Notes under the pieces: generated by a model
What the model was told of the DNA's origin: nothing
Seen by the model: only the letters and a program-made list of their open reading frames with translations
Database searches by the model: none
Shown: piece after piece, positions 44,557 through 53,704 of the stretch
Numbering within the stretch: position 1 is the stretch's first letter
How the letters are laid out: every line of letters starts with the position of its first letter
NCBI RefSeq assembly: GCF_000429305.1
Contig: NZ_AUBP01000021.1
Span: 1-64,000 of the forward strand
From: Desulfovibrio inopinatus DSM 10711
GTDB taxonomy: Bacteria; Desulfobacterota; Desulfovibrionia; Desulfovibrionales; Desulfovibrionaceae
DNA length: 64,000 nucleotides
Direction: 5' to 3'
Program-made: the position numbers and the translations under genes

Positions 44557-45645
44557 TTACTTGAAGGAATAGAAGCGTTTGAGCTTGGGAAAGATATCGG
44601 ACAATTCCCGGTTGCCCATGATGCCCTCGGGACGAAATTGCATAAGCAAAACAAGCAGGAGCGGGATGAGCACCCACTTCCATACTTGAGTAATGTCGTA
44701 CCCGTCGGGAAGCAGATTGATATAGTGCAAAGAGTCGTTGAGCACCGGGAAAACAAACCGAAAGCCTTCCATCATGACCGTAAAGAGAATCGCCGAAAGG
44801 ACCGAGCCTGTCAGTGATCCCATACCGCCGAGATAGACCATAACGAGAGCCTCTGTGGACTTCATAATGGTGAAGGAGCCGGGGTTGACGTAACCCAGTA
44901 CGTGCGCAAACAGGGCGCCGGCCATGCCTGCCAAGCCTGCAGAGAGCATGAACGCGATAATTTTCATTTTGTTCGTGTTCACACTCATGATTTCAGCTGC
45001 GATTTCATCCTGATTGATGGCGATGATGCCTTTACCGTACGTAGAGGTGACAAATCGGCGAATGATGACGATGGTGAATATCGTGCCAACAAACACCCAT
45101 ATCATCATCCATGGGATTTCAGCCACCTTCTCCATCGCTGAAATGACTTTCCCCATGCCCATGAAGCCGCGTGCACCCCCGACCGCGTCAACGTTTTCAA
45201 TGGTGCTTTTGACGATATAGTTGGCTGCAATAGTGATGATGGCCAAATAGTCGCCGCGAGTTTTGAAAGAGGGGATGGCGACGAGGAGGCCAAAAAACGA
45301 CGCAACAATTCCGCCAATGAGTAATACGACCGGAAACAGAAACACTGAAGATTCCGGCGGTAATACTGCAGCGCCAAGGACTCGATCATTGGCAAACAAC
45401 CAGACCGAAAGAATTGATGATACATATGCCCCAACTGCCATGAAACCGGCGTGACCACAGGCAAATTCGCCCATGTAGCCGTTGACGATGTTGAGGCTGG
45501 ACGACATCATAATATTGATGCCCATAAACATGATAACGGATTGCCAGTATAGGTTCAGGTCTTCGTTGTAGGAGATCCAACCGAGACCAACTAGCAACAT
45601 GGTCAATAGAATAGGAACAGTGAGCTTTCTCATGGTTACTCGCAT
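44557..45645 (-). CDS. livM: Branched-chain amino acid ABC transporter permease LivM
   Basis: This 362-residue permease has about ten membrane segments and the LivM-type motifs GYMGEFACGHAGFMAVGAY near residue 50, SFKTRGDYLAIITIA near 120 and INQDEIAAEIMSVN near 215 (the EAA-like coupling loop that contacts the ATPases). It forms the transport channel with LivH. Ten bases separate it from livH on one side and nine from livG on the other. The start is the first ATG of the frame (MRVTMRK); an alternative four codons in cannot be excluded. Confidence 0.95.
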   Translation of the reverse strand: MRVTMRKLTVPILLTMLLVGLGWISYNEDLNLYWQSVIMFMGINIMMSSSLNIVNGYMGEFACGHAGFMAVGAYVSSILSVWLFANDRVLGAAVLPPESSVFLFPVVLLIGGIVASFFGLLVAIPSFKTRGDYLAIITIAANYIVKSTIENVDAVGGARGFMGMGKVISAMEKVAEIPWMMIWVFVGTIFTIVIIRRFVTSTYGKGIIAINQDEIAAEIMSVNTNKMKIIAFMLSAGLAGMAGALFAHVLGYVNPGSFTIMKSTEALVMVYLGGMGSLTGSVLSAILFTVMMEGFRFVFPVLNDSLHYINLLPDGYDITQVWKWVLIPLLLVLLMQFRPEGIMGNRELSDIFPKLKRFYSFK

Positions 45646-45654
45646 CTTCCGAAA

Positions 45655-46581
45655 TTAGATCTTGGTACGCCGGGCCACGCCATACAGTCCTGTTGGCTTG
45701 AGCCATAAAATAAACAGCAGGATACTGAAGGCGATCAGGTCGCGCAAAGTGGAGGGGAAGAAGGCCACCACCATGATTTCAACGAACCCGAGCAGGAAAC
45801 CGCCAGCAAAAGCGCCTCGGATGGAACCAATGCCTCCGACAACTGCGGCAATAAAGGCCTTCCATCCGATCATAGCTCCCATGTACGGGTCCAAAACCGG
45901 ATATGTCATGGCAAACATGAGGCCGGCGAGGCCGGCAAAGCCTGACCCAAGGACAAACGTGAATACGATAACCGTATCGATGGGAATACCCATGAGCGGA
46001 ACGGCAAATTTGTCGTAAGAAATGGCACGCATGGCCATACCGATTTTGGTCTTCACCACGACAAATCGTAAAAAGAGAAATGCGATAATCGCGACGAGAA
46101 TGACAGCGAGCTTAATATTTGTGACGGCGACACCGGAAACGTCGAAAACATGTGTTTCAACAAGTGTCGGGAAGCTGCGCCGCGAGGCCCCGAACAGGGC
46201 CAGGTTCCCATTCTCAAGAATGAGACCGCACATGAGTGCGGTAATGACAACATAGAGACGGTGAGCGCCTTTTCGTCTGAGTGGCCGATATGCGATGCGC
46301 TCGAGGGTGACGCCTACACATGATGTGAGGATCATAACAAGGGGAACGGCCAGAGTCAGAACAAGCCAGCCGGGCATACCAGGAATACCACCGAACTGGC
46401 CAAGAAGTAATGTGGCGACGAAAAGTGAAATGTAGGCGCCAACCATAAAAATATCGCCATGGGCGAAGTTGATGAGGAGGAGAACGCCGTACACCAGGCA
46501 ATACCCGAGTGCGATAAGAGAGTAAAAACTCCCCCACTGTAAAGCGTTCAAAATATTTTGGATGATGCCGGCAAAATCCAT
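45655..46581 (-). CDS. livH: Branched-chain amino acid ABC transporter permease LivH
   Basis: This 308-residue permease has about eight membrane segments and the LivH-type start GSFYSLIALGYCLVYGVLLL near residue 17, followed by NFAHGDIFMVGAY. Its coupling loop is MRAISYDKFAVPLMGI near residue 190. It forms the channel with LivM. It follows livJ by about 100 bases with a hairpin (46629-46662) between them, as in many liv operons where the binding protein is made in excess. The start lies at an ATG with weak Shine-Dalgarno TAAGGGAA upstream. Confidence 0.95.
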   Translation of the reverse strand: MDFAGIIQNILNALQWGSFYSLIALGYCLVYGVLLLINFAHGDIFMVGAYISLFVATLLLGQFGGIPGMPGWLVLTLAVPLVMILTSCVGVTLERIAYRPLRRKGAHRLYVVITALMCGLILENGNLALFGASRRSFPTLVETHVFDVSGVAVTNIKLAVILVAIIAFLFLRFVVVKTKIGMAMRAISYDKFAVPLMGIPIDTVIVFTFVLGSGFAGLAGLMFAMTYPVLDPYMGAMIGWKAFIAAVVGGIGSIRGAFAGGFLLGFVEIMVVAFFPSTLRDLIAFSILLFILWLKPTGLYGVARRTKI

Positions 46582-46628
46582 GAGTTTCCCTTACGTGAAA
46601 ATTGAGGTCAACGCTTGATGTTCTCAAT

Positions 46629-46662
46629 CAATGCGCCGGGATGAAATCACCCCGGCGCATTG
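46629..46662 (-). terminator. Intercistronic hairpin between livJ and livH
   Basis: CAATGCGCCGGG (46629-46640) pairs perfectly with 46651-46662 over a 10-base loop. It lies 22 bases past the livJ stop with no strong T-run. It probably protects livJ mRNA or terminates part of the transcripts, giving more binding protein than permease. Confidence 0.65.
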
Positions 46663-46684
46663 TGAGATCATGCGCAGATGTCGG

Positions 46685-47845
46685 TTACGGGCAGACCGAC
46701 TCATAGAAGCTGTAGTTGCCAGCATCGTCGATTTTGACAACAACGGCGCATTTGATGGGATCGCCTTCAGGCGTGAAAGACATTTTTCCGGTGATACCGT
46801 CGAAATCTTTCACTGTTCCCAGCACTTTCATGATGGCTTTGCGGTCTTTGCCAGTTTTGCCGGTCAAACCGCCCGTGTCCTTAATGGCCTGGAGCATAAG
46901 GTTGGTGGAGTCCCAGGTCAGCGCGGCCACGTCGTCAGGAGTCTTGTTATATTTGGCTTTGTACGCGTCGATAAAATCTTTGGTTTTTCCTTTCGCGCCA
47001 GCGGCAGCGTAGTGCGTAACGAAGAAATAGCCTTTGCAGTCGTCGCCGCACAGGCCCATCAAGTCGCCGCCACCCCAGGAGTCGGAACCAAGGATAGGCT
47101 TATCCCAGCCAAGTGCTTTGGCCTGTTTCACGATAAGCGGCACTTCGTTATAATACTGGGGAACGAACAGAACTTCAGCGCCGGATTTAACAATATTGGT
47201 CAGCTGAGCGGAGAAGTCGACGTCTTTGGTGGTGAAGGTTTCAAAAGCAACGACTGAACCTTCGCCATGCATTTTTTCAAACGCTTTCTTGAAGTCTTCA
47301 GCAAGCCCTTTGGGGTAGTCGCTGGCAATGTCGTACAACACGGCGGCTTTCTTGGCACCAAATTCTTGGGTAGCGAATTTGGCAGCAGTTGGTCCTTGGA
47401 AGGTATCGAGGAAGCAACCACGGAAGACATACGGACGGTCTAAGGTCGTGTTGGGATTCGTGGACCAGGGCGAGACCATGGGAGTCTTCAGGTTGTTAGC
47501 CACTTCACCAGCAGGAACGGCCTGTTTCGAGGACTGGGGGCCGACCATTCCGAGGACTTCATCCTGCGTGATGAGTTTGTTGGCTGCGGAAACAGCAGAT
47601 TCAGCTTTGGATTCGTTGTCTTCGTAAATGAATTCAACCTTATAGGTCTTGTCGCCAACCTTGATGCCGTCTTTATTAATCTGTTCTTTGAGCATTTCGG
47701 CTGAATTCTTTGCCGATTCGCCAACATCCGGGATGTCGCCGGTCAGCGGAATATCAAAGCCGAGTTTGATGGTGTCGTCTGCGGCATGGGCCAGACCTGT
47801 CATGGCAAATGTCAGTGCGACAAGGCCAATCAGAATTTTCTTCAT
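46685..47845 (-). CDS. livJ: Branched-chain amino acid ABC transporter periplasmic binding protein LivJ/LivK
   Basis: This protein of about 386 residues has a signal peptide (MKKILIGLVAL..., cleavage after GLAHA). The type I binding fold follows: IKLGFDIPLTGDIPDVG near residue 26, then GPQSSKQAVPAGEVANN and a late LTWDSTNLML hinge-like segment. Two cysteines (C-G-D-D-C) form a likely disulfide. It captures leucine, isoleucine or valine, or related amino acids, and delivers them to LivHMGF. The ATG at 47845 is set by GAGGAGGAAGGAA. It is the first gene of the operon, so the promoter should lie within 47846-48000. Confidence 0.94.
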   Translation of the reverse strand: MKKILIGLVALTFAMTGLAHAADDTIKLGFDIPLTGDIPDVGESAKNSAEMLKEQINKDGIKVGDKTYKVEFIYEDNESKAESAVSAANKLITQDEVLGMVGPQSSKQAVPAGEVANNLKTPMVSPWSTNPNTTLDRPYVFRGCFLDTFQGPTAAKFATQEFGAKKAAVLYDIASDYPKGLAEDFKKAFEKMHGEGSVVAFETFTTKDVDFSAQLTNIVKSGAEVLFVPQYYNEVPLIVKQAKALGWDKPILGSDSWGGGDLMGLCGDDCKGYFFVTHYAAAGAKGKTKDFIDAYKAKYNKTPDDVAALTWDSTNLMLQAIKDTGGLTGKTGKDRKAIMKVLGTVKDFDGITGKMSFTPEGDPIKCAVVVKIDDAGNYSFYESVCP

Positions 47846-48042
47846 TTCCTTCCTCCTCAAGAATCCATACATATACGTTAATGTGTACGACAAGGAATAG
47901 TTCCTACCGTAACTCAGTCTGAAAAGAAATCCCTCCATCTCGCAAAATTTACGTTTTTGAAAATTATGCACCAATGGGATATTGGTTGAAAGAGTTCCTT
48001 TCCAAGATTGAACAAGTAGGGGAAAGCGGATTGATTTTCAAG

Positions 48043-48744
48043 TCAAAATTCGTTTGAGGTAGAGTCAGTATGAATTTGGCCTGCAAGGATTCGGGCAAGG
48101 CAGGCAGGATGTTCCAACGGAATCGCATGCCCACATTCTTCAATGATATGTATGCGCAAGCCTCGATGGTGACGATGGAGCTCTGTGAATTGATGGAGGG
48201 AACTAATCTGATCATTTCGACCGCAGACTAAAGTGATGCGATGTTGAAAGCGTTCAAACCGGGACGCGATATCGAATGCTGAAGCAAGGGCTTTAATCGT
48301 TCGCAAACGACGGATACCTTTGCGAGACGATGTGAAATCCATCCATTTTTTTCGATATCGGGCTTTTCGGGTTTCCGTGAGAGCGGAGCGATTGTGAAAG
48401 ATGAAGCCAAGTTCTCGGTCAAACCCTCCTCCTGTACGGTGTACTGGACGGCTGGTCGTGACCATGTGCGTGCCAACCAGAGTAAGGTGAGCCTGGGGGA
48501 ATGTGTCTGCAAGGGCAAGGGCGACCATGCCACCAAGTGAGTTCCCAACGAGAATTGGTGTCTTCCCGGGATTGGAGCGCCTGATTTCTGGAATGAGTAC
48601 ATCGGCCAAGTCAGTGACAGAGGCCATTTCGTCCTCAAAATACGGAATACGTGGTGCAATAAATCGGTGCGACGGGAGATGGGCCGAGGCATGAAAAATA
48701 TCATCGGGGTCGCCGGCGAGACCGTGCAAAAAAACGAATGTCAT
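48043..48744 (-). CDS. Alpha/beta-fold hydrolase
   Basis: This protein of about 233 residues shows the alpha/beta hydrolase core: FLHGLAG oxyanion segment near residue 5, nucleophile elbow VGNSLGG near 70, acidic residue in VCGRNDQ near 180 and histidine in EECGHAIPLE near 210. The triad is thus Ser-Asp-His. Substrate classes of this fold range from esters to lactones and cannot be told here. The ATG at 48744 gives a tidy N-terminus but has no clear ribosome site; an upstream ATG (48786) is possible. It is not in an operon with neighbours. Confidence 0.88.
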   Translation of the reverse strand: MTFVFLHGLAGDPDDIFHASAHLPSHRFIAPRIPYFEDEMASVTDLADVLIPEIRRSNPGKTPILVGNSLGGMVALALADTFPQAHLTLVGTHMVTTSRPVHRTGGGFDRELGFIFHNRSALTETRKARYRKKWMDFTSSRKGIRRLRTIKALASAFDIASRFERFQHRITLVCGRNDQISSLHQFTELHRHHRGLRIHIIEECGHAIPLEHPACLARILAGQIHTDSTSNEF

Positions 48745-49020
48745 GATTTTATAGGGGGTTATTGTTGCACACAACAAAGGGGACATGGCAACGGTTTAAG
48801 TATGCTGGATGAATGCAACGAGGGCAAGGAAAAGCAATAGAAATTTTTTTGTATGATATCTTCAATGAATACAATGGGCCGATGAAAATGGCTTATGGAG
48901 CCGTATGTATTCATCAATGCTCAGGATAGCTGGTGTGGAGAGGAATGGCCCGCTATGGCAATTGTTCAATGTCTACTTGGCATTATGCAAACAGCAAGAG
49001 GACATTGGATGAGCGTAAAA
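48745..49020. other. Intergenic region without recognised features
   Basis: This stretch separates the alpha/beta hydrolase from the subtilase terminator. A 55-codon plus-strand frame runs through it and on through the terminator hairpin, but it has no ribosome site and is judged accidental. The segment next to 48745 should contain the hydrolase promoter. Confidence 0.5.
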
Positions 49021-49021
49021 T

Positions 49022-49055
49022 GCCGCCGTTCCAGTTGCAAACCAGGAACGGCGGC
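49022..49055 (-). terminator. Terminator of the subtilase gene
   Basis: An 11-bp perfect GC-rich stem (49022-49032 and 49045-49055) with a 12-base loop is followed on the minus strand by ATTTTACG. It lies 32 bases past the stop of the S8 peptidase gene. Confidence 0.8.
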
Positions 49056-49087
49056 GTGAATTATTCAATAGTTGAGAATGAGCTTAT

Positions 49088-51043
49088 TTAGTTCAATAAG
49101 ATGATTAAGACTGAGAGCAGAGCAACCAGAGGGTCACCGGATTGCAGGCTTTCCCCGGCAGCTAATGCATTGATTAATCCAGCACCCGATGCTTTGGGGT
49201 TGCCATCAATTGTGGTCGCCGTATTTTCGAGTAATTCTTCCATCCCCGCCTGGTCAAGCGTTTGTCCTGTGTTTGCGGCAACTTCAAGAAGGAGAGCGGC
49301 GACAGCACCGGCATGAGGAGCCGCAGCTGATGTGCCGAAGAAGTAGTATGCGCCATTACCCGGAGAACCGAAGAATGTGTTTTTTGCTCCATCCGTGGCA
49401 GTAAAGTCAGGCTTGTGTACTGTCACAGGTGCAGGCAAGGCAGTCGCTGGTGTTTGGCCATTGACGGGGTTGTAGTACAATGTCGAGTCGCCACGTGATG
49501 AGAAGCTCTCGACCTGCGATTCTTGGAAGCTCATGGCGGCAACACTCATGACCGCAGCCGATGAATTGTGTCCAAAGAGTGTAGGGCCAAACATATCTGT
49601 CGTATTCTTGGCGCCGGTCCATTCTGCACTTTCAATGCCGGAGCTTTGGAACATGATGTACTTGAACCGTGGGGTCGATGTTGTTCCATTGGCTCGGGCA
49701 ACGACAAACCGCACAACGAGATCCGCATCTGTAGTATTTTGGATTGTAAAACCTTCGTATGGGTATATCAGCTGAGTATTGGTGCTTTGAGCCAGAATGT
49801 TTCCGCTATTATCAAGCATGAATATATCGAGGTCTTCGGTGACTCCAAACCAGGGTTGGTTCCACTGGAAGTTGAAGCTGATATACCCACCACTCGACAA
49901 AGTGAATCCCGAGGTGTTGTCGGCATCCGTTCCCGGATCAAAGTCATGACATGCGTTGTACTTTCCTAAAGTAGCAATCGTCGCGGGACATGGCGTTGTA
50001 CGGAAATTAGCCGTTTCATACGAGCCAATAGCCTGGGATTGTCCGTTCACATCCACTTCTACATTGAAGTTCCCGGCAGATGCGAAATACACCGCACCAT
50101 CATTGACAACTTCTTGTGCTGCAGTTGAGACTGGTCCTTCCTGGAACATGGGCTCGTAGAGGTAGTTGACGTCATCGACGATGACGTCGGCTCCGAATGT
50201 GTCGCGCAGGGCGCGAATGTTATCGGCAAAAGTGTATATCGAAGGGTATGCCGAAGCGAATCCAAGTTGCGCTCCAGGGGCGATGTCGTGCACGATTTGC
50301 AACATGGCCCTCCCTTCATCCGTTGGCGAACTCGCTCCGCCTTCGCTTTGAAGGACGACAACATCTGTCAGACGGTTGCATGGGTTAGCCTGGCCCGGCA
50401 AATCACCTGTTCCGATATCGTCGGATGCGTTGGTGGGCGGGTTGTTCGTGGCGGAATCAAAAGAATCGGACAGTGCGCCAACCTTGACACCGGTGCCGTC
50501 AATGTTCATTGCATCCCGAAGCAAGTCGGCTTTAAGCTGAACATCACCGTCGGTCGTCGTTGCTTTTGCGCAATCGGCTTGGTTCCGGATTGGTATAGGG
50601 GATTCCGTTATATTTTTGACTGCGGGGAGCGCTGCAATGGCGTCGAGTTGGTTTGTCGCGACGGCAGCGGTAATGACTGCATATCGCGCTGAAACATGCA
50701 GGATATCGGCTCCGGCTTCAGCAATTGCATCGAGTGTTGCTTGGTCGGTATCTGTGACAAACAGGTCGACAACAATTTTGCCATCGGTGGTCTGCATCAA
50801 ACCACCGGGAGTGGGTTTGGTCGTGTCCATAATCCCAAGCATCTTCGCCTGGGTCGAGCGCGATTTACTCCGAAATCGTGTCTGGGACAACAGATCGAGT
50901 TTGTACGACAATTTGCCTTCAGGTTTGAAATACGGGATACTCTCCTCGGCCAGCGCAGGAGTGGCCAGAGTAAAGAACATTGCAACCAAAACGAAAGTTA
51001 TGACCGGCGGTAAAACTGTTTGCCGAGCCAACAATGCCATCAT
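49088..51043 (-). CDS. Exported S8-family (subtilase-like) peptidase with variant catalytic triad
   Basis: This 651-residue protein has a signal peptide (residues 1-32, ending TPALA) and a prodomain-like region (about 85-150). In the peptidase domain, Asp193 in VGALSDSFDS is the catalytic Asp. The segment DEGRAMLQIVHDIAPGA near 242 aligns with the usual HGT-AP segment but has Glu243 where His is expected. FASAGNF gives the oxyanion Asn, and GTSAAAPHAGAVAALLL near 590 supplies the catalytic Ser. This D-E-S set recalls the Ser-Glu-Asp use of sedolisins, but activity is unproven. The C-terminus is a hydrophobic tail ending LSVLIILLN, like that of the DUF1566 protein. The start has AGGAG at 6 bases. 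It is monocistronic. Confidence 0.82.
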   Translation of the reverse strand: MMALLARQTVLPPVITFVLVAMFFTLATPALAEESIPYFKPEGKLSYKLDLLSQTRFRSKSRSTQAKMLGIMDTTKPTPGGLMQTTDGKIVVDLFVTDTDQATLDAIAEAGADILHVSARYAVITAAVATNQLDAIAALPAVKNITESPIPIRNQADCAKATTTDGDVQLKADLLRDAMNIDGTGVKVGALSDSFDSATNNPPTNASDDIGTGDLPGQANPCNRLTDVVVLQSEGGASSPTDEGRAMLQIVHDIAPGAQLGFASAYPSIYTFADNIRALRDTFGADVIVDDVNYLYEPMFQEGPVSTAAQEVVNDGAVYFASAGNFNVEVDVNGQSQAIGSYETANFRTTPCPATIATLGKYNACHDFDPGTDADNTSGFTLSSGGYISFNFQWNQPWFGVTEDLDIFMLDNSGNILAQSTNTQLIYPYEGFTIQNTTDADLVVRFVVARANGTTSTPRFKYIMFQSSGIESAEWTGAKNTTDMFGPTLFGHNSSAAVMSVAAMSFQESQVESFSSRGDSTLYYNPVNGQTPATALPAPVTVHKPDFTATDGAKNTFFGSPGNGAYYFFGTSAAAPHAGAVAALLLEVAANTGQTLDQAGMEELLENTATTIDGNPKASGAGLINALAAGESLQSGDPLVALLSVLIILLN

Positions 51044-51261
51044 ATGAGACTCCTGTGCATATAGAAGGTTTTTCGCTTGCGAGAGCGGTCATTGGGACAT
51101 CAATATTGTGATGTCGTAATCTCTACAATTTACAACATCAATAAGGCAGATATGCAAAGGACGCAAGGTGGGAGGATATATCTTCTTTGAAATTTAATCC
51201 AACCCACCTCTTTTGTTCATAAAAGCTGCTATTGGGTGTAAAAGAGCAGTGAATCGTTGTT

Positions 51262-52350
51262 ATGAATGAACATGAATTGAATGCGTATCAGTATCATCTT
51301 CCCGAAGAACTCATTGCCCAAACTCCTCTTACAAAGCGTGATGGCTCTCGGCTTATGGTTGTTGATAGAGGACATGGTGTCGTCCATGAGACGGTGTTTG
51401 AGCATATTGCTGAATTTCTCCCGCGAAATGGAGTTGTTGTAGCGAATAATTCTCGTGTTATGCCTGCACGTCTTTTGGGTGCAAAATCCACAGGGGGAAA
51501 AGTTGAACTCCTTTTATTAACGCCTCTCTCTCGGCTGACACCAATTGAGACGTCTGAAAATTGGTGGCAAGCACGTGCAAATGGTTTGCTCAGAGCCTCC
51601 AAGGGACCGCGCCCAGGAGAGGTTATCCATTTTGCTCCTGACTTTTGGCTCGAAGTCATTGAACGTGGGGAATTCGGAAAAAGTGACGTTGAATTACATT
51701 GGCAAGGGGATCTACAAAATATTGTCGATCGCCTCGGCCACATGCCTCTCCCCCCGTATATTCGGCGAAGCGATACGTTGAATGATAAAACTCGTTATCA
51801 AACCGTCTATGCTGCACCGGACAAGACGGGATCAGTCGCTGCGCCAACTGCCGGTTTGCACATGACGCACGATGTCCGTGAGAAGCTGGCGGAACGCGGT
51901 ATCGAATGGGTCGACGTCACGCTCCATGTCGGCTACGGCACCTTTTCACCGGTGCGTTGCCATGATATCCGGGAACATGTCATGCACAACGAATACGGTG
52001 AAGTATCCGAACAAGCCGCCAGTGTGCTTTCCCGTGCCAAGAAAGAAGGACGCCCGATAACGGCTATTGGAACGACTTCGACGCGTATCCTTGAGGGAGC
52101 GTTTGCACGATGTGGGGAAATCGCCCCCTTTTCTGGGGACACCAATATCTTTATCCGTCCAGGCTATCAGTTTCATGTTGTTGACAATCTCGTGACGAAT
52201 TTCCATTTGCCAGGATCGTCGCTGCTGATTATGGTGTCGGCCCTGGCCGGACGAGACACGGTGCTTCAAGCATATTCCCATGCCGTCTCGTCGAAGTATC
52301 GTTTTTTCTCGTACGGCGACGCTATGCTTCTTCGTACAAAATGCCCATAA
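51262..52350 (+). CDS. queA: tRNA preQ1(34) S-adenosylmethionine ribosyltransferase-isomerase QueA
   Basis: This 362-residue protein matches QueA throughout: YHLPEELIAQTPLTKRDGSRLMV near the start, NNSRVMPARLLG, YQTVYA near 175 with the GSVAAPTAGLHMT motif, VTLHVGYGTFSPVR and the closing TNFHLPGSSLLIMVSA. It transfers the ribosyl group of SAM to 7-aminomethyl-7-deazaguanine in tRNA during queuosine synthesis. It is upstream of the kor operon by about 50 bases with its own promoter region (51044-51261). Confidence 0.97.
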   Translation: MNEHELNAYQYHLPEELIAQTPLTKRDGSRLMVVDRGHGVVHETVFEHIAEFLPRNGVVVANNSRVMPARLLGAKSTGGKVELLLLTPLSRLTPIETSENWWQARANGLLRASKGPRPGEVIHFAPDFWLEVIERGEFGKSDVELHWQGDLQNIVDRLGHMPLPPYIRRSDTLNDKTRYQTVYAAPDKTGSVAAPTAGLHMTHDVREKLAERGIEWVDVTLHVGYGTFSPVRCHDIREHVMHNEYGEVSEQAASVLSRAKKEGRPITAIGTTSTRILEGAFARCGEIAPFSGDTNIFIRPGYQFHVVDNLVTNFHLPGSSLLIMVSALAGRDTVLQAYSHAVSSKYRFFSYGDAMLLRTKCP

Positions 52351-52398
52351 GGCGTCGTCAGAGCGCGCTCACCAGGGGCGCAATTTCAAGGAGCGATC

Positions 52399-52644
52399 AT
52401 GTCCCACGTGAAAATTGACGAGGCACTCTGCAAAGGGTGCCTACTTTGCGTCACCGCCTGTCCAAAGGAAATCTTGCGTCAGGCCGACAGGTTCAACCAG
52501 CAGGGTTACAAAGTCGCCGAAGTGGATCCGGACAAGGCCGATGAATGTACCGGCTGCGCCGCTTGCGGCAAAATGTGTCCCGATATCGCCATTACAGTTT
52601 GGCGTACCCAAAAAGCCAAGAAGGAGGCGGCACATGGCGAGTGA
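52399..52644 (+). CDS. korD: 2-oxoacid:ferredoxin oxidoreductase, delta (ferredoxin-like) subunit
   Basis: This 81-residue ferredoxin-like protein has two [4Fe-4S] motifs, CKGCLLCVTACP near residue 11 and CTGCAACGKMCP near 51, each giving C-x2-C-x2-C-x3-C. It is the electron-accepting subunit of the four-part KOR/VOR enzyme. Its ATG follows AAGGAGCG and its stop overlaps the start of the alpha subunit by 11 bases. It is the first gene of a korDABC operon. Confidence 0.92.
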   Translation: MSHVKIDEALCKGCLLCVTACPKEILRQADRFNQQGYKVAEVDPDKADECTGCAACGKMCPDIAITVWRTQKAKKEAAHGE

Positions 52645-53704
52645 ATCCCGTATCTTCGTCAAAGGCAATGAGGCCGTTGTTCACGGCGCTCTCGCTGCGG
52701 GATGCCGCTGCTATTTCGGGTATCCCATCACGCCCCAGAACGATATTCCCGAGCTTATGTCCAAGCTCATGCCCGAATCCGGTGGAAGTTTTGTTCAGGC
52801 TGAAAGCGAAGTCGCTGCGGCGAACATGCTTCTCGGTGCTGCGGCAACAGGTACCCGGGCCATGACTTCATCTTCGAGTCCGGGGATTTCACTCAAGCAA
52901 GAAGCAATATCCTATATGGCAGGCTCGCGCTTGCCCGGCGTTATTGTCAACATGAACCGTGGAGGTCCCGGTCTTGGAGATATTGGTCCGTCACAGGGCG
53001 ATTATTTTCAATCCGTCAAAGGCGGAGGGCACGGCGATTACCGTCTGCTCGTCCTTGGACCGGCGACCTGCCAAGAAGCATATGATTTGACCATTCTCGC
53101 TTTTGATCTTGCGTTTAAATACCAAAATCCCGTCATGATTCTTGGTGATGCCATTATCGGTCAAATGAAAGAACCGGTCATCCCCTGGAAGCCAGCGCCG
53201 GTGGATTCCAACGAAGCGTCTGACTGGGCACTGACAGGGGCCAAAGGTCGTCCCATGCGGCTTATTAAATCGCTGTATCTTGAAGACGGTGCGTTGGCCG
53301 CACAAAATATCCGCCTGCGCGATACCTATAAAGCCATGGAAGCCGAGATTCGAGCCGAATCGTTTGAGACCGACGACGCTGAACTCGTCGTTGTAGCCTA
53401 TGGCTCCATTGGTCGTATTGTGAAAAGTGCGGTTCGCAATTTGCGCAAGCAGGGGAAAAAAGTTGGCCTGTATCGTCCCATTACGCTGTTTCCTTTTCCG
53501 GCTCAGGGACTGCGCGAACTGGCACAGAAAGGAAAGCGGTTCTTAACCATCGAACACAATCTGGGCCAGATGGTCGAGGACGTCAAACTGAGCATGATCG
53601 GCTTGGCCGACTCGGATTTTCACGGCCACATGCCCGGGTCCATCCCAAGTCCTGACGACTTTGAAGCGCCGATCCTGTCGGCCCTTGAAAGGAGCGCCTC
53701 ATGA
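52634..53704 (+). CDS. korA: 2-oxoacid:ferredoxin oxidoreductase, alpha subunit (KorA/VorB-like)
   Basis: This 356-residue protein has FVKGNEAVVHGALAAGCRCY and the pyrimidine-binding YPITPQNDIPELMSKL near residue 35, EAISYMAGSRLPGVIVNMNRG near 95 and a C-terminal transketolase-like domain. The YPITPQ signature is typical of VorB, often annotated as 3-methyl-2-oxobutanoate dehydrogenase subunit, and of KorA. The enzyme oxidatively decarboxylates 2-oxoacids to acyl-CoA with reduction of ferredoxin. Which 2-oxoacid (2-oxoglutarate or branched-chain) is not settled by sequence, though the liv operon nearby favours branched-chain use. AAGGAGG sets the start; overlaps with korD and korB show coupling. 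Confidence 0.93.
   Translation: MASESRIFVKGNEAVVHGALAAGCRCYFGYPITPQNDIPELMSKLMPESGGSFVQAESEVAAANMLLGAAATGTRAMTSSSSPGISLKQEAISYMAGSRLPGVIVNMNRGGPGLGDIGPSQGDYFQSVKGGGHGDYRLLVLGPATCQEAYDLTILAFDLAFKYQNPVMILGDAIIGQMKEPVIPWKPAPVDSNEASDWALTGAKGRPMRLIKSLYLEDGALAAQNIRLRDTYKAMEAEIRAESFETDDAELVVVAYGSIGRIVKSAVRNLRKQGKKVGLYRPITLFPFPAQGLRELAQKGKRFLTIEHNLGQMVEDVKLSMIGLADSDFHGHMPGSIPSPDDFEAPILSALERSAS

Noticed and set aside
48895-49059. 55-codon plus-strand frame
   Set aside because: It lacks a ribosome site and runs through the subtilase terminator hairpin.
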